The translations under genes were made by a program, and so were the position numbers. A DNA stretch of 64,000 nucleotides from Stenocarpella maydis (lineage: Eukaryota; Ascomycota; Sordariomycetes; Diaporthales; Diaporthaceae), in the NCBI GenBank assembly GCA_002270565.1, contig NQMI01000009.1, positions 664,420-728,419 on the forward strand. The letters run 5' to 3'. The stretch's first letter is position 1, and each line of letters starts with the position of its first letter. The notes beneath the pieces are model-generated. The model saw only the letters and a list, made by a program, of their open reading frames with translations, made no database searches and was not told where the DNA came from. Positions 33,947 to 44,105 of this stretch are shown here, piece by piece.

Positions 33947-34034
33947 GCTATATGCTTAATTTCTTGTACTGGGTGCGCCTATAGGAAAAAGCTGGGTACG
34001 CGTATGGAAAAAGCTGGGTATATATACTGTGGCC
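33947..34034 (-). repeat. right terminal inverted repeat of the MITE-like element
   Basis: Its reverse complement matches 33431-33516. Confidence 0.8.
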
Positions 34035-35415
34035 GCCATTTAAAAACATTGTGTGTAGAATCGCGATAGGGCTTGATGGTTTCGTATGGTATCTTGTAGC
34101 GAAATTGTAATATAAGCACTTGGAGGTGAAAGGCCGCGTATTGAAGCCTTTTAAGTGAGACTATGAGCTTGTGTAAAAATCCCAAGCTTGCTGAAGAAGG
34201 GAGACTCGGATATAGAGCCAGGTTGGTTTCATATAATAAAGAACTTTCACACACACTTTCGGTCTTGATTCATTCTCATCAAAAATCTGAAAACGTTGGT
34301 AGTTGCGAGCTGGGCATGGAGTAGAGAACCAAGGTGACTGGCTGATACACATGACTTCTGATACATCTATTCTGTTCCTCATTGCCTTTACTAGTACTCA
34401 TTAGGGGCCGTTCTCGACCTGTCGTAGGTTCTGCATTGCTGGTGAACGGCGAGTGCCTGCTCGAATCCGAAGAGAAGGAAATGAGTCACAGGGTGTAAAT
34501 TGTTAACTAAGTTTCCGGATCTTTGTTCCACAAATTCCGAGTCTGCCAATTCTGCACTGGTCCTCTACCTTCCATGTCACCTGGTTCTACCAGGATTTCA
34601 GTGGCGCCAAGTACAAAAAGCCAGTATGGCGGACTGCACCCGGAAGCAAGTCAATTTAATTTGCTCTCGAGGTCGTATTGGATTTACCCGGGCCGCCTGA
34701 AGACCCTGAAAATTGAAATCTGGTCGGCTCGACGGCCAAGCTCTTTTAAGCGATTATATGCTAGCCCCAGCGCGCCTTAATATATCAAGCAACCACGATG
34801 CTACCCTCCTGGTCTGGACCCTCGGAGTCGAACCCAGAAAATGGGTAAGAACCATGACTATTAAAAGATTTAGCCTCATAAACTCGCAGTAGCGCTGCAC
34901 TTTTCACCTGATAGACAGAGCCGCCAAAGAGATGTTATATTGCACGAGGGCGTCCCCGCAGCACTGATTGGGAAACTAGTCATCACAGGACCAATCTGCT
35001 CTATATTGGACCTTTCAGCTTACTACCCACGGGCGGACATTCAGCTTTCACTTTAATTTCGGCGACCTAGATGCCCTTGGCATCTCAATAGCCACCGGAA
35101 TCCGAGGGCGGGAAGCAGCCGTAACCTCAATTCGTGCTAGGAGCATGGTGTGAACGTCACGTTATCGTACGAGAAGCCAGTAATGTGACGGAGAATTGGG
35201 ATATTCACGTTTCCCGTAGGCAAGGAACGGGTCCGGCCACATGACCTTGTTATCAGACCTACAGAGCTCGAATCCCCGACCGGAAAGTGGGTATAAATCT
35301 ACCATACCCATCCACCTGTCCATGATGGGGAATGATCTTCCTACAGCGTCACCCTTCTCCTCTATGACCCGCCAATACCGCTTATCGCTGTCGCCTTACA
35401 AGTGCATTAACAATC

Positions 35416-36356
35416 ATGAAGTTTCTCCAACTCCTGCTAATCCCAACCCTCGTGGTAGCTCAGGACATCACCATATCCAGAGTTCAGTACTCTGGTAACG
35501 GATGTCCTCAGGGCACTGTGTCAACATCACTCTCAAGTGACAAGACCGTAAGCCCCTAACTCCCACTGACCATTCGCTCCTGGGGCATTTGATTATCATA
35601 CCATGCTCGAAAGACTATGTTCGCTGTAACGCAGCTGACCATCTCAGGTTGTCACACTCGGTTTCGACGGCTTCCAGACATATATTGGGCCGGGAACATC
35701 AATCAAGGACCGGACGAAGAATTGCGTGAGCTTACTCCTCCCTCCTCTGTGGCTAGGCCCAACTTTCCTGGATCTTATAGAGCCTTTTATCTATGTTTCA
35801 TTATTCGCACGCAAGCATGGTGCTAGGGGCAGAATGCGTTGGCGAGACGCCAAAGATCTCCAGAGGAAACAGCGGACCATATACATTATGTTGTACTTGA
35901 GGAGAATGGAAAGGGCCACGTGTCCGAACTGTTTTCTAAAGTAACCAGTACCGCTGACTACATGTTCAGCAAATCCACCTCACGCTCAGCTACCCAGCGG
36001 GCTACTCCTTCGCAGTCGTCGACAGCACCTATCACGGATACGCGCAGCTCGACGCAGGAGTCACCGGTAGCTTCTTCAGCCAGTACTACTTTAGCTCGGA
36101 CGCCTCCAAAACCTGCACTACGCAGTCGTCCATCGCCGGCGGCGGAATCTGGGCTCAGGGCCAGGTTTACACGAAGGAGGATGTTGTTCCCACTCCAAAC
36201 TACGTGAAGAGCAAATGCGGGACCACCGAGATCCTCAACGTCAACAACCGCGTCGCGCTCACATCCTCGGACAGCAATGCCTTTGGACAACTCACTGATG
36301 ACGATGCGACCGTCGATGTGAGCCAACAGGTCCATATCCAATGGTTCACTTGCTGA
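35416..36356 (+). CDS. Secreted DUF4360-type protein
   Basis: The exons are 35416-35547, 35648-35725 and 35970-36356, all phase 0, giving 198 residues. The signal peptide MKFLQLLLIPTLVVA is followed by ISRVQYSGNGCPQGTV, TLGFDGFQTYIGPG and then NC-QIHLTLSYPAGYSFAVV. A STYHGYAQLDAGVTG segment and a C-terminal QVHIQWFTC complete the DUF4360 pattern of small secreted fungal and bacterial proteins with paired Cys. Its function is unknown. The second intron is 244 nt, long for this genome, with a good GTGAGC donor and GCTGAC branch before TTCAG. An unspliced reading shatters the protein, which is why no long ORF is apparent. Confidence 0.85.
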
Positions 36357-37672
36357 GATATCTCACATGGTGGTCATTCTTGGGGACTCGTGCTGCAGCC
36401 ATGTGATCTGCTGGTGTGATCGTTGATCGAGCAGCGCTTTTCACTTGCGATCTACAATTCTTTCGGGGAAAACTGTGTCCGGCAGTGAATGTTATTGTGT
36501 GAGCGTTTTGTGGTATACCTGACCTTACTACCTAGCCAATAAGATTACAAAGGGCTTCAACCATGAACCTTAAAGCCTCAAATTCTGCACAGGCCATTTT
36601 GGTCAAAGAATACGTAGACGTTTCAATATGAACGCCTCCATCTGGTCTCCTCTCATCGATAAAGGTCAAACACAACGTTCAGCTCGTTCCTGGGTGAAAG
36701 CTATAGACAGAATCGTCTACGAGATAGAGTTTTCCTAAGATCTAACAACAGATCGTCTCAAGGCAGCAGAATAAAGAACCCCTAGCTTCGCTTTACTAGA
36801 AAACTCTCGAAGAGAACGGTGAAGAAAGCTCTCTCGATAAAGGCAACAAAAACATAGCAAGGAAGGAACGAAGATCCCGACCGAGAACTATGTTTCTACA
36901 TTCCAGGATTTTCTGGCCAGTTTCGTGAGTAGGCCATGCAGCTGCTTGGAGCGCCGCCTCTCCCAGGAACTTAAGGTCCACTCCATGCTGACTTTCCAAT
37001 ATCAGGAGAGCACAAGGTTCGGCGGCTTCTCAAGTGTGAGTTCTAAGGGTTGGCCAACCGCCTTTGTCGCCTGTACCCCTCTCCGTTGGCATACCTAGGT
37101 AGCTTTGGCATACGCCAGTTGACTGACATACAGCTGATCTCCATCTCAGGACCTTCCGGCATTCGGCATTTTGGCAGGGCTCCTTGCAATCCCGGCTGCG
37201 CATTCAATTCTTCCACCAGCGACGTGAGTGAGTTTCGCAGAGATATGACATGGTATTGGAAGGTCTCCAGCCGGTCAAGCCAGAAAATTCATATCCTCTT
37301 CTTTTTGGGATGAATGGTTGATGGTATACACTGCGGTGTGGTTTGGTACCTTGGCTTGACGTGCTCCGCTGGCTGAACATACTTGATCATCCGTTGATAA
37401 AAAGTAGAAGATCTTTTCCTCGTGAGGCCACCGGAACTTGGATGCTCTGGAGATACTCGAGGCAGAGCTCGGAGCGTGTACACTGAATACTTAAGTATCT
37501 TTCTGTATATCATTTCCGGACTCGCGAGGTTTTTCAGGACTGATGGACAAGGGATATATGCCTAAATTATGGGAACCTACCCCCAGAATCAATGGCTGCG
37601 AACTTGAAATAGCATTCCCAACAAAATAATTGTACATCCACGTGTGTATAGTTAGATAGAGATTTCTGTAGT
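36357..37672. other. intergenic region, possibly decayed repeat
   Basis: The 1.3 kb between the DUF4360 gene and the left LTR has no supported gene. Bases 36560-37000 have mixed composition and no long frame. An ATACCTAGGTAG lies at 37091. Confidence 0.35.
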
Positions 37673-37884
37673 TGTTGGATGGGTCACGTATTGCAATACG
37701 AGTGGGGTGTTCTTGTATTTCTCTCTGTCTTTCGAGTAGTAGGTGCAGTGGGCGTAGCCCGCCAGCTATCTCGGGTCTATATAGTAGGTGGTAGTTGCTT
37801 AGTAAGCAACTACGCCCTCTGGCTACAGTACGGTAGCTATAGCAATAGCCCACTAATATGCTGTTGCACACTACTATTGCCACA
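37673..37884 (-). repeat. left LTR (3' LTR in element orientation)
   Basis: A 212-bp direct repeat of 43367-43581, starting TGTTGG and ending CCACA. Confidence 0.88.
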
Positions 37885-39231
37885 CTGGTAGTCTTTTCTT
37901 TTAAAAATCATAGTAAAAAAAATCCCAGGCATAGGGTTGAACCCACGCTCTCACTATTATAATAAGAATAAAAGAATTGCTGTATTCATTATTAGAATCC
38001 CTATATTGCTGTTGCTTTTAGTTATGGTAGCCCCTTTGCTAAGTTCGTTGAATATACCATTATGCTAAGTGCCTATTAAATACAGGCACCCGGAGAGGCC
38101 TGGCATATTATAGTGATTCCTGCTTCCTTTAGAAGCTAGGAGCCCATAATTATACGGTCCGGCATAATATAGTGCTTTCCCTATGCAAAATATCTGCTTC
38201 TATTAATGTATACTGCCTATTTATTATCTTTAGTACTTAAGGGTTTTAAAAGAAATGTATAATAAGGACTTGTGCTCTCTTTACCTATAGGCTATAAGTT
38301 AAATAAGGATTTGCCTAAAGCTAGAATAATAATTGCCCGGACTCCCTGAAAGTGGAATAATAACTATCTAGCCTTCCAAACCCCTTCTCTCTCTTTATTG
38401 AGTGTTAATAATGAACTAAATTAAGTATAGTCCAGATTAGCTACCAATCTAATAGCAGATATTAATAATAAGTTTTGATAACAACTTAATCTATAAAAGC
38501 CCTCTTCGCCCGAGGCTATTTAGAGGAAGAACACTTAGTAAAGCTCTCTCCATTAGAGGCTAATAGCAAGAGTTGGTAGGTGTGGATAAGGTAGTAGTTG
38601 GGTTAGGTAGAGACCATAGCAGATAGTAATAAATAGCATATTAGAGCCAACTTATTAATAAAATATATAGTAAAGCGTGTAATATCTAATGCTACTCTTA
38701 ATAAGTATATAAAATATACATTAAGTAGGAGTTAAGATTGCAAAATCTTAACTGGGGATGCTTAATACGCATAGCTGGTAACTTAAGTGCCCGTGGGATA
38801 GTGGTAACCCTTATTACCTAAACCCTTAGTACATAGGCACTACTATAAAAATCTTGGCTATAAGGTCTCGCCCTTAGGATGGATTTAAACCATATACTAG
38901 CCAACTATATAGCTCCTTAGGGTAAGATGCAGGTAACTAATTAACGGGGATCTAAAGTTTTGCTAGTTATTAGTACTATATAATCCCTTTTTATATCTTA
39001 AGGTACTTATTAACTTTCATTTAGGGCTTAGGGTGCTGGGAAGTAGTGATTCTTCCTTTATATAGGGTAGTATTGGTATTGCGTTAGTATATTGCTAAGT
39101 TAAGTTGCATTAATTAGTCAATTGCTATTGAGTATGCTTTTACTAGATAAGTCAGCATATAGCTGTTCTTATAGTAATTATTGTGATCTCTTGTATGGTA
39201 TTTAGGTAAAGGAAGTGGTTGTTACTAACTA

Positions 39232-39400
39232 GCTATAGTTTATATATTCTTCTACCTTAATGATAAGGATATTGTTATTAATAAGGCGTTCTAGCGCTTT
39301 GTTTGGTGTACTCTTTATAAAGGTATCTACTAGGTTATAGTCCCTAGTAATCTACTGGATCTTATGGATCTTATGCTTCTCGTATAATTTCCTTAATGCC
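39232..39400 (-). pseudogene. Copia RNase H / pol C-terminus remnant
   Basis: The minus-strand frame reads ALRKLYEKHKIHKIQ, a stop (TAG), then ITRDYNLVDTFIKSTPN and ALERLI. This is the familiar end of Copia pol, where a segment on donor residues precedes 'D.FTK.L'. The single stop is what a G-to-A change of a Trp codon would give. It lies about 0.6 kb downstream of the reverse transcriptase remnant, as expected. Confidence 0.7.
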
Positions 39401-40026
39401 ATTACATTAATTATTAGGCATTTCTCTTTTATTATCCCTAGCTTAACCAGATACTTATATAATAAGTATAAGTCTGTATAGATGATGAGAGGGATCTCTA
39501 GTAGACTCAGGCATTTAGTAACCTAGCGCAAAGTAGCTAATATTATAATCCCTATATTAAAGCCGTTAACTATACTATAAATCTCAGAAGCAAATATGCT
39601 ATATATAATCCTCTTATACTTTATTAACAACCAATAGAGGATATTTCTAATAATCTTTCAAATAAATGGTTACTTAATTTGCTTTTCATTTACTAGAGTA
39701 ATTATATAGCTAATTTGGGAACTAAGGTCCTTATTATTAGCAAAAGACCTATCTATAAAGATTATTAACTTAGCTGCTGCAAGGCCCAGAGGAATATAGT
39801 CAAGGCCATAGTTAAGGTAGTCTGCTTGCTACTTTAGCTGCCTATTTAACTTAGCATAGTCCTCTTCTTTGGGGTCTTGAATTTGTACTATAATAAAGAG
39901 GTTAAATGCTACTTCCAGATGGCAAATAGAAGCTAGATATGCTCCTTATACGCGTTATTCTATATACTATTAAATGCAATCTATAGCTATATAGTTAACT
40001 AGCTGTATCTTTACCCCTTGGCCCTT

Positions 40027-40515
40027 CTATCTGAGATATATAATGCCGTTGTATGATATTATAATCTTTATGCTGTTAAAGTCCAGTAATCTCTCGGGGG
40101 TTAATCTGTCCTTTAGCTTATAGCGGATTTCCTCCTTCTTGATCTTTTGCTCCTTAAGTTTTAAGAAAGCTAGGGTATAGAGGATGAGGGTATTATTAGT
40201 CTGTATAGTAGTGATACTAAAGATGCCCTTACCGCTGTAGTTAGCTATCAAGAGGCACGGGTCATATGCAGACACAATCATCTCTAGCTTCTTGATATGG
40301 TGTTTATGGTATGTGGCCCACCAGTGCATGCTGGCTTTAGTAACACTATATAGAGGCTTGATTACCCTTATGATTATGCTAGCCGGGTATTTACTCCTTA
40401 TTTTAGGAGGAAGGTAGTATAAGATGGGCCTCTTAAGTGTGGATTTTAACTGTAGATAGGCCTGGGTAATATTATAGAGTTTAAAATGTAGTCCCTTAGT
40501 TATTAAAGAAGGCAT
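40027..40515 (-). pseudogene. Copia reverse transcriptase (RVT_2-type) remnant
   Basis: A 162-codon stretch contains ITQAYLQ, YYLPPKI, VIKPLYSVTKASMHWW, HIKKLEM and SAYDPCLLI in the order found in Copia reverse transcriptase. Codons are strongly biased to A/T and many Arg/Gly/Ala positions appear replaced by Lys, Ile or Tyr. It is a fragment of a dead polyprotein. Confidence 0.85.
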
Positions 40516-40681
40516 AAGAGCAAGAAGGAGTTAATAACTTGCACGTTATACTATTAGTGATTATATAAGGATCTCATATGTTATAAGATCCCTAAAGCTA
40601 GCTATAATTAGGCGGGACTTCTTACATAGCTTCTCAGTTTTGCTCTTGATTTCCCTAATAATATAAGACTTAAAGATCTAT

Positions 40682-41231
40682 TGTTAAACGGAACCGCTCA
40701 GTAGGGCGTTGGCACTTCGTGCAAGGAGTTACCCTAGACTTCTTGCAAGGAGTTACCCTAGACTTGCGAGTCAGGCGATTTTCGCTAAGTACGCCTAGTG
40801 CGTGCGTGACGCAAGATGAGTTTGGTGGCCGTGAGTCGATTATTTTGGCCTGCATTTGCACCTTAATTCAGACCTCTGCATTACCCTTATTTCTTACCCA
40901 AAAAGTATATAACTTAGTGCATTGGATAGCTTGATTTCTGAAGTTTATATGTACTTAATTTGGGCATTGCTAGGGCTATGGTTGGCTGGTTGCTTGGAAC
41001 CAAAGATGGTGTGTTGGAAGGGCGAATTTTCCGGCATTTGCAAATTTGCACCAGAGCCTACCGCAGCGTGCCCAGGGGTGAGACGACGTCGGAGGGTATA
41101 TAAGGAGGGCTTACAGAAGCCCAACTTAATTCAATACAAAGTTGTCCAGACCATTGTTAATCGTCCGAATTCGCCTCAGAGCACCATACTGCGACCCTGC
41201 CGAAACACACACACGCTGAACTGAATGCTAT
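40682..41231. mobile_element. GC-normal island nested in the Copia fossil, possible solo LTR
   Basis: The island begins TGTTAAACGG and is flanked on both sides by TCTAT (40677-40681 and 41232-41236), like a 5-bp target duplication. Its composition is clearly richer in GC than the RIP-like DNA around it. It contains a GGGTATATAAGG TATA-type site near 41092 followed by GGCTTACAGAAGCCC, and a 20-bp direct repeat (period 24) at 40721-40764. This is what a solo LTR with promoter would look like. The right end does not finish in CA, so the boundary or the class may be wrong. No coding potential is evident. Confidence 0.45.
40721..40764. repeat. 24-bp tandem repeat, two units
   Basis: GCAAGGAGTTACCCTAGACT occurs at 40721-40740 and 40745-40764, inside the GC-normal island. 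Confidence 0.9.
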
Positions 41232-41566
41232 TCTATAGCACAAATTTATTAGAATTATGCCTTATCTTTCTAATATTTCTTATACTAAGATTTATTACAT
41301 TATAAGAAGTATAAACTATTATAAAGGTCTTCTTTATCAAAATTATAGAAGTTGCATCCTTTATCCAGGTCTTAATCTAGGTATACCTAATACTAGTTAT
41401 ACACAGTTGTTCTATAGATACAGTACTTATTTGCAAGTTCCCATTATAGTTTAGACCTAGGTGGTCCTTGCGTATTATAAGTAACCATATTAGCTTGATG
41501 AGTAGCTTCATTAGCTTGTTGGGTTCCTTTAGGTACTAACTTCTAGTCCCTATTTTTCTTTAAAGC

Positions 41567-41611
41567 CCTATATTCTAAAGCAAAGTATCCCATCTTATTA
41601 TAGTTATAGCA
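41567..41611 (-). pseudogene. gag zinc-knuckle fossil
   Basis: The minus-strand frame reads CYNYNKMGYFALEYR. The spacing is that of a C-x2-C-x4-H-x4-C zinc knuckle, but the second, third and fourth ligands are Tyr. Each is one C-to-T/G-to-A step away from Cys or His. The rest of gag upstream (to ~42500) is too decayed to describe. Confidence 0.7.
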
Positions 41612-43366
41612 CTTAATATTTTTCTTATCCTTACATTAGGCAACATCCAGCTCCATAGATCCTACATACTATCCCTACTGGGTGCTTAGTTTCTAATACT
41701 TCTTTCCTATATTTAATTTATACTTATAAAATAAGGTTTATTTAGAAGTTCATTCTTTCTTTTCCAAGTATCATTTATAGAGTCTATTATTAATCTAGAT
41801 AGCTATTTCCATATAGTATAGAAAATTATTGGGTTGGTTCATAACTTTACTAAATTCATCCTTTACTTTATCCTTTAATCTGCAGTAAAACATGAATTTC
41901 TTTGCGTTATTGGTATAATTGATTTTAGTATAGATTCATCAGAATTCTGCTACATAATTAATTGCCAAACTGCGCTGCTTGCAATTTGCTAAGTCCCTTT
42001 CTGCCTATTATTCCTCATTTAGGTCCTAAAATAGGGACCTAAGGGCGTCTTTATAGCCTTTATAGCTGCTGAAAATCTGCTGTATTTCAAGCTTGCAGGC
42101 TTTAAATGATTCCACATTAATAAAGTTAATTAGGTAGAGTTCAAATTAAGCTAAGGCTTATCGTAAGGAAAGAGGATATATATATAACCCTCTTTCCGCT
42201 AGACTGCGTGTCTAGCCTATAGAAGCACTAGTAGGCCCTAACCTACATTAGGTATACCTAAAGTTATCCAGCAGTTCCATTATAAGGGGCTAGAGTATTA
42301 AGCTTGATATATTCCTTTATTTGGATTAAGGTATTAATAATATTAGCTCCTGCTTAAAGGGTAGTAATTTTCTATTGAAGCTATTTGACTTCTGTATTAT
42401 ATTAAGCTTAACCTTCCATAAGGAGGCACAGCTATTTAACCTTATTAACCAGCTCCTGAATATAGGGGTCTATAGTCTCCTTATTAGCAAGTTCATCCAG
42501 CTTGTAAAGAAGGTTATAGGTAGGGGTGGTTATTCTGGAGTCTAATATTATAAAGGGTTCTATATATAATATTGCTTAAAGTCTATATAGTAATGTATAA
42601 ATAAGAGTTATTAAAATGTAATGATCAAAGGGTTCCTAAGTATATTAAATTTAAAAAATCAGAGGTTTATATTTGGAACATATTATTAGGCGGTTATTAA
42701 GCAATATTATTAACTAATAATAATTACTAGTTATAAGGCTATCTAATGTGGGGATTAAATACTTAGATTGACAACTGAAGAGTCTGTTCTATGAAAACTA
42801 TCTACTGTAGTGATAACTATATCTGTATATATGTTCTGACTCTTTAGTAGCTTGCAGGCTTGCACGCCGAGCCATCAAGCCTTTGCACAAGGCTCAATAC
42901 TTCATCCTTCAAGCGGGCTTATATAGCTCGCAATCAAGCGTTGCGAGCCGGACCCTAACCCTGATAAGGTGGCGTCACTGATTGGATCAGGCAGGGCGCT
43001 CCTTTTGGGGGTTACTTCCCGACCTGCGGGGTTGTCTTCTGCGGTAGTCAGCCGTCAATGTGTGTTGGCTCATAACATAAGAGTAGCTATAGGTTGGCAA
43101 CGTTATGCAGCCTTATGCATTCCGCGGTTGCTTTCTAATAATACTTAGGGCGTAATAAATGCGCATAGGATGAAGGTGGAGTATAGTGTTACGTATATAG
43201 AGCCCTCTTCTTCTTATAATGGGTAGTAATGATATTGCTAAAGACTATTAGAGTATTTTTAAGGAGTAATGCCGTTAGTACCGTTAGTATAGCCACTATT
43301 AAAGTAGTAATGATCTATCTCTTTAATCCTTGTTAATCTGTGGTCGCCCTTATAACTACTAATTAG

Positions 43367-43581
43367 TGTTGGATGGGTTACGTATTGCAATATGAGTGGG
43401 GTGTTGTTCTTATATTTCTCTCTATCTTTTGAGTAGTGGGTGCAGTAGGCGTAGCCCGCCAGCTATCTCGGGTCTATATAGTGGGTAGTAGTTGCTTAGT
43501 AAGCAACCACGCCCTCTGGCTACAGTATGGTGGCTGTAGCGATAGCCCACTAATGTGCTGTTGCACACTACTATTGCCACA
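43367..43581 (-). repeat. right LTR (5' LTR in element orientation)
   Basis: A 215-bp direct repeat of 37673-37884 with transition differences and a 3-nt insertion. Confidence 0.88.
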
Positions 43582-44105
43582 CTAGTCATAATTTTATTTG
43601 ATTAAACTTCTGCTTTGGTAGTCTTTCCCACATATAGCTGGTTTTGTTTTTTAGGTAATCTGATTATAATTACTGTCAGAGACGTTTTGAGCTATAGGTG
43701 GTTCCGCCGGGCGACGGGGGAGACCCGTCATTCTACTTCAAGTGATCTTTTGGTCTGTTAGTATAGTGGTAACGGCGGGCCACTCCCTAGCAATTAACCC
43801 CCCTTTTTAAATTAGAAAAAGGAGCTGCATTCAATCCCTTTATATAGTTTCAAACGCTTAAAGACAGCGGTAGGTATTAAATTAATGCCGTTTCCTACCC
43901 TCTAGATGCAGTTGTCGAGGATTCTTTATACTTATATCCCATGAAAGAATTTGGCCAGGAGCATTAAAACTCGAGCAGAAAGGGGATAACTTGGACCCTA
44001 GGTAGATGATTCTTCTTTTAATAGACAGACCCCCAAACTGCCTTCAAATTTCTCGATCTGTTCAACATGCCCACAGTGAATCGGATTACCTGCTCCGCAT
44101 CTATT
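43582..44105. other. spacer between the LTR element and the MFS gene, with a tRNA-promoter-like segment
   Basis: Bases 43757-43770 (GTTAGTATAGTGGT) match the D-arm/A-box of Asp/Glu-type tRNAs, and GCATTCAATCCC at ~43827 resembles a B-box. A 7-bp acceptor stem cannot be closed, so this is not a working tRNA gene. A tRNA-derived repeat head or a tRNA fossil is possible. Confidence 0.3.

Larger units (their letters stand above)
33431..34034. mobile_element. MITE-like non-autonomous element with ~87-bp terminal inverted repeats
   Basis: The left end 33431-33516 and the reverse complement of the right end 33947-34034 match almost throughout, starting GGCCACAGTATA and ending AAATTAAGC-TATAGC. The differences seen are mostly C/T and A/G transitions plus one 2-nt gap. 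Each arm contains three ACCCAGT/C motifs. The 430-bp interior has no ORF but many short self-complementary blocks (for example AAGGCCC and AGAGCC with their complements), so the whole element could fold back. Flanks on both sides continue a weak match for a few bases, so exact ends and a target-site duplication are uncertain. The superfamily is not assigned. Confidence 0.75.
33094..35415. other. intergenic region containing a MITE-like element
   Basis: The inverted-repeat element at 33431-34034 is listed separately. The 1.4 kb between it and the DUF4360-type gene shows no ORF of note. Confidence 0.5.
37673..43581 (-). mobile_element. Copia-type LTR retrotransposon, heavily mutated (RIP-like), minus orientation
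   Basis: Near-identical direct repeats of 212 bp (37673-37884) and 215 bp (43367-43581) begin TGTTGGATGGGT and end TTGCCACA, giving TG..CA ends. They differ by transitions and one 3-nt indel. Between them the DNA is AT-rich. Its minus strand carries, in Copia order, a gag zinc-knuckle remnant, then reverse transcriptase, then RNase H remnants. Integrase was not found. It is either deleted or unrecognisable around the GC-normal island at 40682-41231. The 4-5 bp outside each end (GTAGT and CTAGT) may be a diverged target duplication. The element cannot be autonomous. Confidence 0.88.

Noticed and set aside
37885..39230. possible second gene between the left LTR and the pol remnant
   Set aside because: It is AT-rich with dense stops in all frames. 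It is best read as decayed element interior or non-coding element sequence.
41257..41454. 65-residue plus-strand frame rich in Tyr/Ile
   Set aside because: It lies inside the AT-saturated Copia fossil. Its frame follows from base composition and the element is on the other strand.
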